Virus record (IMG/VR): IMGVR_UViG_3300026519_000539
Span: 1-32,388 of that record
DNA: 32,388 nt
From: a virus
Reading direction: 5' to 3' (one strand)
Shown piece by piece: positions 24,280-31,634 of this stretch. The notes beneath the pieces are model-generated. The model saw only the letters and a program-made list of their open reading frames with translations. It did no database searches and was not told where the DNA came from. How positions within the stretch are numbered: position 1 is the first letter of the stretch; the number at the start of each line of letters is the position of its first letter. Both the position numbers and the translations under genes were made by a program.

Positions 24280-25479
24280 ATGCTTCGCTACCGTGATAGT
24301 GGCACCGGCGGCAATGAAGTCTGTCCTGGTGCGTGGTTCGATGATCATGTCATTGGTGGCATCCGTGCATTTCGCGGGCAGTTCGGATTCTTCCGGTACG
24401 GAGCCATCTCGAAGTATGAGACGATCCTGAAGAAACTCGCCGAGGCGGGCAGCCCAGTGAATCTCGTTCTCGGCTCAAATGTCACGGACCCGTTGACGAT
24501 CGATGATGTTGAGTCGGTCCTCAAGATTACGACGGCCGGGGAGGCGAGCCACCTCACCGTAATTGCATTGCATGGTGCGCTGTTCCACCCGAAGGTGGCC
24601 CATATCGTGCAGGCCGACGACTCTGAGGCCGCAATAATCGGATCAGCCAACTTGACCGTCGCAGCGTTCGGCGCGAATGTCGAAGCGTGGATCGAGGTCG
24701 CATCGGGAACGCCCGAGTCGGATCGAGCCTTGCGGGATATCGTGCGGGCCACAGATTGGTGGCTCACATCTACCGACCCAGGCGTGTTTCAGATCACCAA
24801 CACCGAAGATGCGCGGAAGCTTCTGGCCGATGGAATCGTCGTTGATCGTGCGACCCGGCAACGTCGGGGGGCGACAACGCGCAGAGCTGCCGGGGCAGCG
24901 ACAGGACGCGGCGGCAGACGACGTCGCTGGACAGCCCCGCCCGGCGCTGCTGGCGAAACTATGGAGCGGGAGGGGGAAGTCGCGGAGCCCCCCGTTCCCG
25001 CAGGAACCCCCAGCGCCATCGTCTTGCGCTGGTGCAAGAAGCTGTCAGCATCCGATGCCCTGCAGACTGGTGCCGGAACCAATCCGACAGGGAAGCTGCG
25101 CTTGGGACAGGCCGGCCACAACATTGACCAGAACACATGGTTCCGTCAGCAGCTCTTCGGCGGGCAAAATTGGACGACCGTCGCGCGGGGCGCGAAAAAC
25201 TATGAAGAAGCACATGTGGCGTTCAATGTCCGATTCCCAAGACGGAACTTCGATCGGCAAAACCTGCTTGTTGACCACGCTGCGCACCGCGAAGCTGGCC
25301 AGCACAACATCGTGACGGTGCTCTCTTGGGGCCCGACGCTGGGGAGGTGGCTGCGCGATCACAGTCAGACCGGCAAGTGGGTCATCATCGAACTCGATGA
25401 CCGGGGCGAGTACTGGCTACGCATCCAAAGCGCTGCTCCTACATGGGCTCCGGCTGGGGCGCGAAGACGTCGTCGGTAA
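24280..25479 (+). CDS. PLD-fold restriction endonuclease, NgoFVII/BfiI type
   Basis: 399 residues. The N-terminal half is a single-HKD phospholipase-D nuclease: His103 and Lys105 in LFHPKV, then GSANLT at 121-126 with Asn124. Such enzymes dimerise to form one active site and cut DNA without metal ions. Residues about 185-240 are a basic, Gly/Arg/Pro-rich linker. The C-terminal part (from LRWCKKLSASDALQTGAGTN to the end) matches the B3-like DNA-recognition domain of NgoFVII-type enzymes: TWFRQQLF, QHNIVTVLSWGPTLGRWL and GKWVIIELDDRGEYWL. It is the only plus-strand gene in the region and ends ten bases from the adenine methyltransferase that would protect host DNA. Confidence 0.85.
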   Translation: MLRYRDSGTGGNEVCPGAWFDDHVIGGIRAFRGQFGFFRYGAISKYETILKKLAEAGSPVNLVLGSNVTDPLTIDDVESVLKITTAGEASHLTVIALHGALFHPKVAHIVQADDSEAAIIGSANLTVAAFGANVEAWIEVASGTPESDRALRDIVRATDWWLTSTDPGVFQITNTEDARKLLADGIVVDRATRQRRGATTRRAAGAATGRGGRRRRWTAPPGAAGETMEREGEVAEPPVPAGTPSAIVLRWCKKLSASDALQTGAGTNPTGKLRLGQAGHNIDQNTWFRQQLFGGQNWTTVARGAKNYEEAHVAFNVRFPRRNFDRQNLLVDHAAHREAGQHNIVTVLSWGPTLGRWLRDHSQTGKWVIIELDDRGEYWLRIQSAAPTWAPAGARRRRR

Positions 25480-25489
25480 CGCACACGAC

Positions 25490-27121
25490 TCAATGAGCAT
25501 CCATTCGGCGGTTGATAAGGCGGGCCCTCGCCCTGCACAGAACTGGCAGCAGATCCGAATAGCCTTCTACCTGTTCGCAAAGCGCAGCATCGGTCGTTGA
25601 TACCACGGCCTCTGTCCCGTCGCGCTGCCCGTCACGGGACCGACTCAAGGTGTCCAGTTTTCCCAACAGGGGCGCGGTCGAGACAAGCGGAACGGACAAT
25701 CGAGCAATCTCCGAGGGCACCAATTCGAGTACGCCGCCCCCGTATGTACGCCCCTCGATCTCGGACGACAGCAGCGTAAGCGTATTCTGGAATCCGGAGA
25801 CCAAATCCTTCTCGCGATGAGCAAACATGCTGAGCATCTCCCCTCTATACACCGTGTCAGTTGTAAAGACGCCCGCTTGGTTTAGGAGCAGGCGGTGATA
25901 CTGGTGCGCTCGCTTCGTCATCATGAGACGGCCAGATTTGATCTGCGGCACGCGATACCACGGAGAACGAATCCGGCACTTATACCGCTCGTTCAGTCCG
26001 TCATCCTCGCCCCGAGCCAAGTATTCTCGAACACGTCCTTGACCATTTGGTTTAGGACGATCCGCAGAGAAATCGAGAATCCATGCGCGGCTTCCACGTC
26101 GCCGTGCCTGAGTGTGGTCACTGCGTTTGAAAACGATCCCAGGCGCATCGGATGTGCGTGCGAGTAGTGGACGGGCCCATGGTTCGAGTCCGAACTCAGC
26201 TAGTGTCGAGTCATCGACCGTAAAAAACGGATTCGCCCCGGTGACGATCGAGACTTCTATTCGCGCAATGCTGCCCAGCCGATGCATGCCCTGGAGTCGG
26301 CACGCTTCATTGAACGCGTTGACCTCTTCTGCAGTCAGCAGATATCGTTGCCAGGATTCCGGCGACGCTTGCACCGCGTGCTTCCACTCTACATTGCCAG
26401 ACCGTCGATGCTCGCAGAACATGACGGGTCGCTTGCTTACCTCGCGCTTCGCGCGTACACCGCTTACCACAACGACATCTTGAAGGATGTTTGGAAAGGT
26501 ATTGCGTGGAAACATGTCAACGCGCAATGATGCGAAATCGCGGACCACCGTTGAGCGGAACTGCCCGCCAGAAACAGTGCAGAAGAGTTCTGTCGGCAGC
26601 ACAAGCGCGAATGCACCTCCGGGTCGCAAGAGCGACATGCTGATGAGTGCGAATGAAATCCAGAGGTTTGAGACACCGCGCAGCTCAACGCCGAGTCGTT
26701 GCATCAGTTCCTCGGCTAGCAAGCGATCCTCAGCGTCGACGAATTGGTAACGCACATACGGAGGATTGCCTACAAGCGCATCGAAGCACGGCTGCTGATG
26801 CCGCGCCCACTCAAAGAAGCTGTCATTGACGACTTTTCCACATAGCCCACTTGCTCGCAGCGCACATCTACACTTTGCGGCTTCTGTATCGACCAATTCG
26901 ATCGCGTCCACATGCGCGTCCTGCAGGCTACTACACGACGATCGCAGACGCTCAAGGCCGCGCATGAATGCACCGTCGCCAGCAGACGGCTCCAGCCAAC
27001 GCGACGGCACGGCTGGCTTGGTCAATCGAACCACGCGGTTGAGACACCAATCGACAAGCGGAGCAGCGGTGTAGTACCCCCCGCGGAGTTTGTCGGCATC
27101 GACCTCGTGGATGAGTTTCAT
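25490..27121 (-). CDS. Gamma-class N6-adenine DNA methyltransferase
   Basis: 543 residues. KLRGGYYT at residues 11-18 (motif X), LEPSAGDGAF at 43-52 (motif I, SAM binding) and NPPY at 119-122 (motif IV, catalysis) are in the order of gamma-class enzymes such as M.TaqI and M.PstI. The C-terminal half would hold the target recognition region (PWYRVPQIKSGRLMMTKRAH). It is convergent with the PLD nuclease; together they make a compact restriction-modification pair. The start is ATG 27121 at the edge of a non-coding gap. The gene is somewhat less GC-rich than the phage genes, compatible with separate acquisition. Confidence 0.93.
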   Translation of the reverse strand: MKLIHEVDADKLRGGYYTAAPLVDWCLNRVVRLTKPAVPSRWLEPSAGDGAFMRGLERLRSSCSSLQDAHVDAIELVDTEAAKCRCALRASGLCGKVVNDSFFEWARHQQPCFDALVGNPPYVRYQFVDAEDRLLAEELMQRLGVELRGVSNLWISFALISMSLLRPGGAFALVLPTELFCTVSGGQFRSTVVRDFASLRVDMFPRNTFPNILQDVVVVSGVRAKREVSKRPVMFCEHRRSGNVEWKHAVQASPESWQRYLLTAEEVNAFNEACRLQGMHRLGSIARIEVSIVTGANPFFTVDDSTLAEFGLEPWARPLLARTSDAPGIVFKRSDHTQARRRGSRAWILDFSADRPKPNGQGRVREYLARGEDDGLNERYKCRIRSPWYRVPQIKSGRLMMTKRAHQYHRLLLNQAGVFTTDTVYRGEMLSMFAHREKDLVSGFQNTLTLLSSEIEGRTYGGGVLELVPSEIARLSVPLVSTAPLLGKLDTLSRSRDGQRDGTEAVVSTTDAALCEQVEGYSDLLPVLCRARARLINRRMDAH

Positions 27122-27461
27122 GCGAGTACCCTAATATAATCCAAATCGCTGTTAGGAGGCTTCCTTAATGTCCATCATCTTGTGGACAGCTCGATGGATG
27201 GGGCCAGATGTTGTCAAATGTGAGCGTGCCTCATTGTACGCTTGATCTCCTCGGAAGCCAAGGCGTTGTTGTGCTGCCCCGTAGCTCAGGGCCTACGCCT
27301 CGTCCGCAACGCCCGCCATCCCCCACCGGAACGGGAACTGCCCGGCCTGCCTGTCGCGGACAGACGGCCTCTTGGGCCGCCTCGAGGCCACTGTCGCAGC
27401 TCGGAATCACGCTTTGCGATAGTGCCAACGCGGTCGGGTAGATGCCAACGAGTGCCCACGC
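27122..27461. other. Non-coding gap between methyltransferase and phage capsid; likely element edge
   Basis: 340 bases without a convincing gene. The methyltransferase-proximal third is AT-rich and promoter-like; the rest is GC-rich with a hairpin GGCCTC/GAGGCC (27366-27371, 27384-27389). A word GTAGCTCAG near 27287 recalls a tRNA D-arm but no tRNA can be folded. Because the phage capsid gene ends at 27462, one junction of the inserted element is probably here. Confidence 0.45.
27133..27138 (-). promoter_or_regulatory. Candidate -10 element of the adenine methyltransferase
   Basis: TATATT on the minus strand lies 11 bases before the ATG; five of six bases match TATAAT. No good -35 is seen at 16-18 bases further upstream. 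Confidence 0.35.
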
Positions 27462-29528
27462 TCACGCCCCTGCCACGACTTCCCCCCGGTGCCAGGCGAA
27501 CGGCACAATCTCCACTCGGGTAGCGCACGGCTCTTGAAGAGCACATCCAAAATCGTGGTAGCCGCGCATCTGGATGCCGAGGTTGTTGAAGTCGGCGTCG
27601 GCGCTCTCGACGGTGGGCTGCTGCTGACCGTTGAGGAACGCCACCTCGATCACCGGCATGTCATTGGGATCAGCGAGCAGATACCACGCCTTGGTCGAGT
27701 TGCCGGCGTAGTTGGTGTTGCTCAGGTAGCTCGAACGCACCGGGCGGAACTTGCCCGCATGCGGATTGGCGACCGGGGTCTTCTTCGTCGATGCCGGATC
27801 GCGCAACTCGGTCGAGTTCATGACTTGCGTCGCGGGGACATAGAGCGCGTTGGGCACCAGCAAGATCACCGGCGCGACGGCCAGCGGATGCCCATCAGGA
27901 TCGGTCTGGTCAAGGAACATCGTCTCGGCCTGCGTCAGGGCGTCGATGCCCAAGGCCGTGTCCACACCCTCGGCGTAGTTGTTGTTGCTTGCTTTGAAGA
28001 AAGCCGCGTTGTTGAGGAAGGTGGACCAGAAGACCTCGTTGAGTTTGAGCGCACCGCCACGACCGAGCCGGCGGGGGACAGCGGTGAGTGCATCGAGATC
28101 GTCGTTGATCAGATCGCGCCGATCGATGCCGAACATCCGCCCGTAGGTCTTGGCCTGGTTCGTGTACGCCGTCTCGCCGACGGTCGCGTGCTTGAGTTCG
28201 CCACCGGGTGCGATCTCCTCGTAGACGAATCCGCCGGTGAGTGAATAGCTCGACACCTGCTTGAAGTCCCGCACGGACCGGATCGCCGCGATGTCACGCC
28301 AGGTCGATTCGACCGCATCGAACCCAGCCCGCAGGAACTTGTTGGCGACATTGGAGAGAATCCCCGGCAAGCTCATGGTACTCAAACCAGCCGCCTGCAC
28401 ATCGGCAAAGGCGAACTGGAGCAGCCCTTTGAGGTCACTGCGTCCGTAGCCACGGTAGCCATTGGCCTGGGCGAAGATCAGCAGCGTCTCGCACAGTCCC
28501 AGCCCGTGGCGGTACTGGCGGTTGGCAGCGTCGAGTGTGCGTTCGCTGAACTGGGCTTCGAGTGTTTCGGTTTCCAGCCCGCCTGCCATGCACATCGCGG
28601 CTTCGACGACCGACCCATCGAGACGGTCGTCCTGTCGGCGGGGTCCGCCGATCCCGTTGTAGGAGCGCCCGAGCCGCATGACTTCGAGCTGGTACTTGTC
28701 CGGCTTCCAGCCCGCTTCGAGGGCAGCGTGTGCCAGCTTGCCCAGTTCGTCGGCGAGTTCAGGACGCGACGCGAGCACCTCGGCCGTCATCTCTTGGATG
28801 CGCTGACGGCGTTGTGACTCATTGCGTGCCCGCGTCGTGATCTGGTCAATCTCGGCCGCCGGGTCGCTGGCGGTGATATTGACCGACTTATTCATCGGCG
28901 GGGTTGGTCCGGGCTGGTTCGCTTCGATCGAAGTGGCGCTCTGTGAAGTCGTGGTGTTCTGATCGTTGGGTGTGTCTGGCATCGGTGTGTTCTCCTGCTG
29001 GTGCTGCGCTGCGATGCGGGCACTGGTCTGTTGATCTGCGCCGAGATCGACAAAGCTGATCTCGTTGAGTGTGGTTTTGTGGGCGACATAGATCGGCCCG
29101 GTGAACTTGCGGCTGTTGATCCTCACGGCGACATCGCGCTTGATAAACTCGAGCTCGTCGACCGAAGCCCCGATCGAGGCCTGCCAAGGAAACCCCTTCT
29201 TCCCGCTGGCGACGATTTCTTGAGCCGCGGGCGTATCGCGCGAGACGACACCCTCGGCAAGGAGCTTGCCGTCCTCGATGACGATGCGCTGCGTATGTCC
29301 GACGCCTTCGAGCGCCGAGTGCTGGAAACGCACGGGTCGTTGCTGGGTCGGGATGGTCATGCCGTCGAGATTCACGACGACGGGATAGGCGAAGCCGAGT
29401 GTGCGGATCGGCCCGCCGGTGTAGGCGACCATGCTGAAGCGCGGCAACGCGCCATCGCCCTGCTCGGGCGCAGCCGCTTCGATCGCCACTTCGCAGTTGA
29501 TCGCCAGGATGTCAGGCGTTGTTGTCAT
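27462..29528 (-). CDS. Fused prohead protease/major capsid protein of the phage
   Basis: 688 residues from ATG 29528, preceded by GAGGA; the frame is open upstream into the portal gene, but that part is not protein-like. The N-terminal ~190 residues are an S78-type protease with His70 (VRFQHSALEGVG) and Ser118 (FPWQASIG). A low-complexity linker follows (TPMPDTPNDQNTTTSQ), then an HK97-type capsid domain: NKFLRAGFDAVESTWRDIAA, RSVRDFK, IAPGGELKHA, IDRRDLINDDL, GVDTALGIDALTQA and C-terminal VAFLNGQQQPTVES, YHDFG. It assembles the head shell and matures it by proteolysis. It overlaps the portal gene by 17 bases, as expected for the head operon. Confidence 0.95.
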   Translation of the reverse strand: MTTTPDILAINCEVAIEAAAPEQGDGALPRFSMVAYTGGPIRTLGFAYPVVVNLDGMTIPTQQRPVRFQHSALEGVGHTQRIVIEDGKLLAEGVVSRDTPAAQEIVASGKKGFPWQASIGASVDELEFIKRDVAVRINSRKFTGPIYVAHKTTLNEISFVDLGADQQTSARIAAQHQQENTPMPDTPNDQNTTTSQSATSIEANQPGPTPPMNKSVNITASDPAAEIDQITTRARNESQRRQRIQEMTAEVLASRPELADELGKLAHAALEAGWKPDKYQLEVMRLGRSYNGIGGPRRQDDRLDGSVVEAAMCMAGGLETETLEAQFSERTLDAANRQYRHGLGLCETLLIFAQANGYRGYGRSDLKGLLQFAFADVQAAGLSTMSLPGILSNVANKFLRAGFDAVESTWRDIAAIRSVRDFKQVSSYSLTGGFVYEEIAPGGELKHATVGETAYTNQAKTYGRMFGIDRRDLINDDLDALTAVPRRLGRGGALKLNEVFWSTFLNNAAFFKASNNNYAEGVDTALGIDALTQAETMFLDQTDPDGHPLAVAPVILLVPNALYVPATQVMNSTELRDPASTKKTPVANPHAGKFRPVRSSYLSNTNYAGNSTKAWYLLADPNDMPVIEVAFLNGQQQPTVESADADFNNLGIQMRGYHDFGCALQEPCATRVEIVPFAWHRGEVVAGA

Positions 29529-31035
29529 GATCTGATTCCTCGTCCTCGTTGTTCGTGCCGACTGGAACAGCCGCACCCTGCTGATCCGCAGCATCCGCCG
29601 GCGTGATGCCCAGCGATTCCATCAGCTCGCGTTCCTTGGCGATCTGCCGAAGTTCCGCCTCCCAGTCGAGACCCTGCTTGGCGTATTCACGCGCCAGCGA
29701 TGTCGTGCGGCTGCTCAGTCGCGTGGCCTGCGCGTTGGCTTCCTTGGCCGGGTCCACATGCTCAGTCCCGTCCCAGAACCACTGATGCCCCCCACGAGTG
29801 CGCGACGCATCTCGCATCCGCATCGACTGGGGAAGCAAGCCCTCGACCAGCACCGCTTCATCGAGCCAGGCATCGAAGATGCGATCGAGCACGATGCGCT
29901 CGATGTGTGCCTGCTCGATCCGGATGGATTTGAAGTAGGTTTGGTGGTCAAGTCGACCCGAAGCGTAGTTGTAGCCGCTCGAGTTTCCGGCTGCGACATT
30001 GAACGGCATGTTCAGACACCGGGCGATCTCGTTGAGGATCTCTCGTTTGAAATCGCCATAGGTCGTCGCCGGTTGCTCGGCCTTGAGCTGCGCCATCTTC
30101 CACCCGCCGGGAAGTGTCAGGAGCATCCGCTGTTCGAGCTCGACGGTGTCCATCGGCTCGATCGGGTCGGCCTCGCCGTCGGGTGGAGCGTCGGTCTGCA
30201 GCACACCGGCAAAGTCGGCGGCCGTCTCGGCTGCGCTGATCACGGCGAGCGTGAAACGACGAAGTTGGGCGAACAATGGCAGCGCCGGAGTGATGTCCGG
30301 AATGCCACGCGATTGCCCGGGCCGATCGACACGGAAGTAATGGATGATGACCGACGCATCGATGCGGTCGTAATCGAGGTTGGCCAGCCATCGTTGGTTG
30401 CCCGGGTGCTGCTTGAGGATGTGGTACTCGACCGGATTGCCGAAGTCGTCGAAGACAATGCCGTCGATGGTGTGGGGGGCGCGGGGTTGATTGGTGCGAA
30501 GGTCGGGCGTCGCGACCTGATCGGCTTCAATCAATCGAAGATCGAGCTGCACGCGCGAGGACAGCCGAGGATTCCGGGCCAGGAGCACAAAGCACTCGCC
30601 CGATTCAGCCCGTGCCATTCGCAGCGTCCGGAGCTTGGCAGGCAGATCCGTCGCCCGAGCCCACTGCATGAACGCAGCTTCGATCCGCCGGTCGGCATCA
30701 GCATCACCTGTCAACATCTGCAACCGCGGCCCGGTGCCGATGACATCGTTGGCCAGCGTCAGCACGATCCCGCGTGCGTAGGAGTTGTTGGCGACCTCAT
30801 AGCGGGCGCGATTCCGCAGCACCCGCCGGACCTCCGGGCTCGCAGCCGCGTCGGCGCTGAGCCCATCGGCATTGGCCCAGTGGCGGCGGTTCCCATCCGT
30901 GGTCACCGCCGCGTCGTACCGGGCGCGAAGAGGCTGCAGACTGATCGCCCGTGTGCGTACACCGATTCCACGATCGGCATGTTTGCCTTCACGATGACGC
31001 GGCGTGCGCAGGTTGTGCATCAGTCGCATGAGCAT
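29512..31035 (-). CDS. Phage portal protein, lambda gpB type
   Basis: 507 residues. The N-terminal part has ASPEVRRVLRNRARYEVANN followed by YARGIVLTLANDVIGTGPRL, and the core has MARAESGECFVLLAR and IDASVIIHYFRVDRPGQSRG. Further on come FTLAVISAAETAADFAGVLQ, INPF-like MPFNVAAGNSSGYNYASGRL and the conserved HQTYFKSIRIEQAHIERIVL. These are hallmarks of the lambda-type portal family (PF05136). It forms the dodecameric DNA gate between head and tail. A long C-terminal acidic tail ends ESDHDNNA. It lies between the small gpW-position gene and the protease/capsid gene. Confidence 0.95.
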   Translation of the reverse strand: MLMRLMHNLRTPRHREGKHADRGIGVRTRAISLQPLRARYDAAVTTDGNRRHWANADGLSADAAASPEVRRVLRNRARYEVANNSYARGIVLTLANDVIGTGPRLQMLTGDADADRRIEAAFMQWARATDLPAKLRTLRMARAESGECFVLLARNPRLSSRVQLDLRLIEADQVATPDLRTNQPRAPHTIDGIVFDDFGNPVEYHILKQHPGNQRWLANLDYDRIDASVIIHYFRVDRPGQSRGIPDITPALPLFAQLRRFTLAVISAAETAADFAGVLQTDAPPDGEADPIEPMDTVELEQRMLLTLPGGWKMAQLKAEQPATTYGDFKREILNEIARCLNMPFNVAAGNSSGYNYASGRLDHQTYFKSIRIEQAHIERIVLDRIFDAWLDEAVLVEGLLPQSMRMRDASRTRGGHQWFWDGTEHVDPAKEANAQATRLSSRTTSLAREYAKQGLDWEAELRQIAKERELMESLGITPADAADQQGAAVPVGTNNEDEESDHDNNA

Positions 31036-31063
31036 CCGTGCTCGTTCCTCATCAGTTCTTCAA

Positions 31064-31261
31064 TCAGGCCGTCCCCGGCGGCACCGCCTTGGCCATCCTG
31101 ATCCCCAGCCCCTTCTTCATCGCAGCCGCCTTCGAGTTCAGGTAGCGGTCGGCTTCGATCTGGTCCTTCAGATCGTGCTGCTCAACCTCGCCGCTGTCGC
31201 CCTTGGCCCGCCTGGGTCCGGCAGCGTTGTCCTTGATGGCTTGTTCGAGTTCGTCGGGCAT
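31064..31261 (-). CDS. Small head-tail connector candidate in the gpW position
   Basis: 65 residues from ATG 31261: DELEQAIKDNAAGPRRAKGD, then EQHDLKDQIEADRYLNSKAA and KKGLGIRMAKAVPPGTA. It lies between terminase and portal, where lambda has gpW, and its size is similar. I infer a head-tail joining or scaffold-type function from position; sequence similarity to gpW is not obvious. Weak ribosome site. Confidence 0.6.
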   Translation of the reverse strand: MPDELEQAIKDNAAGPRRAKGDSGEVEQHDLKDQIEADRYLNSKAAAMKKGLGIRMAKAVPPGTA

Positions 31262-31448
31262 GTCGTGTCACCGGGCCGCTCAACACGCGGCCACTCCCTA
31301 TTACTTACGACAACGCACCGACATGTGTACGAGCAACGACACACTTCACGCGCACTTCATTCGATCTATCGAATTTCACTCGATTTTCTTATGTTGTGCG
31401 AGCAACGCATGCAATGCGTCGCAAGAAATGCATTCTTGCTTCTGCGCT
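31262..31448. promoter_or_regulatory. Palindrome-rich regulatory gap upstream of the portal operon
   Basis: 187 bases, visibly more AT-rich than the flanking genes. ATTCGAT/ATCGAAT (31359-31374) is a perfect inverted repeat with a two-base spacer. Three further repeats follow: GTTG/CAAC (31393-31406), ACGCAT/ATGCGT (31405-31419) and GCAAGAA/TTCTTGC (31421-31439). CGAGCAACG occurs twice (31330 and 31400 areas). The layout suggests an operator and promoter controlling the gpW-position/portal/capsid genes, or a terminator after the zinc-ribbon gene, though no T tract follows the hairpins. Confidence 0.5.
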
Positions 31449-31634
31449 TCACGAAGCCCGTTCGCGCGTCGTGAAGCGTCTACCACAATGACGGCACTCG
31501 CGCCGACGCAGCAGCACACCGCCCGCGAGCCGCTTAAGGTAGAGCACGCGGTGGTGCCCACAGCCGCAGTGCCTGCAGACGATGCCGACGGGTTGCCCGT
31601 CCTTGTTCTGGATGGTCTGCTTCACGCGAGGCAT
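31449..31634 (-). CDS. NrdR-like zinc-ribbon mini-protein
   Basis: 61 residues from ATG 31634, which shares its A with the terminase stop (TGATG). Two CxxC knuckles are visible: CRHCG near residues 20-24 and CRHCG near 47-51, with a basic linker RRRE and ending RRFTTRERAS. This is strikingly like the N-terminal zinc ribbon of NrdR (RRRECxxCxxRFTTxER), without the ATP-cone domain. Such stand-alone ribbons may bind DNA, like Ogr/Delta late activators, or nucleic acid in the terminase complex. Function is inferred. Confidence 0.75.
   Translation of the reverse strand: MPRVKQTIQNKDGQPVGIVCRHCGCGHHRVLYLKRLAGGVLLRRRECRHCGRRFTTRERAS

Larger units (their letters stand above)
16109..27461. mobile_element. 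Putative nested mobile element inserted in the phage head operon
   Basis: The head operon is split between the protease/capsid gene and the DUF2190 gene. The intervening DNA holds a serine recombinase at its left edge, HARE-HTH protein, repeat field, RepA-like ATPase, sigma-like protein, an extra protease/capsid gene and a restriction-modification pair at the right edge. Integrases usually lie next to their attachment site, which places one junction between 16109 and 16187. The other is probably in 27122-27461, or in 23874-24279 if the restriction genes arrived separately. No convincing direct repeat could be found by eye at the candidate junctions, so the limits are approximate. Confidence 0.5.

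Noticed and set aside
27280-27340. tRNA-like word (GTAGCTCAG) in the gap near the phage capsid
   Set aside because: The rest of the cloverleaf cannot be formed: no matching acceptor stem, anticodon arm or T-arm in frame.
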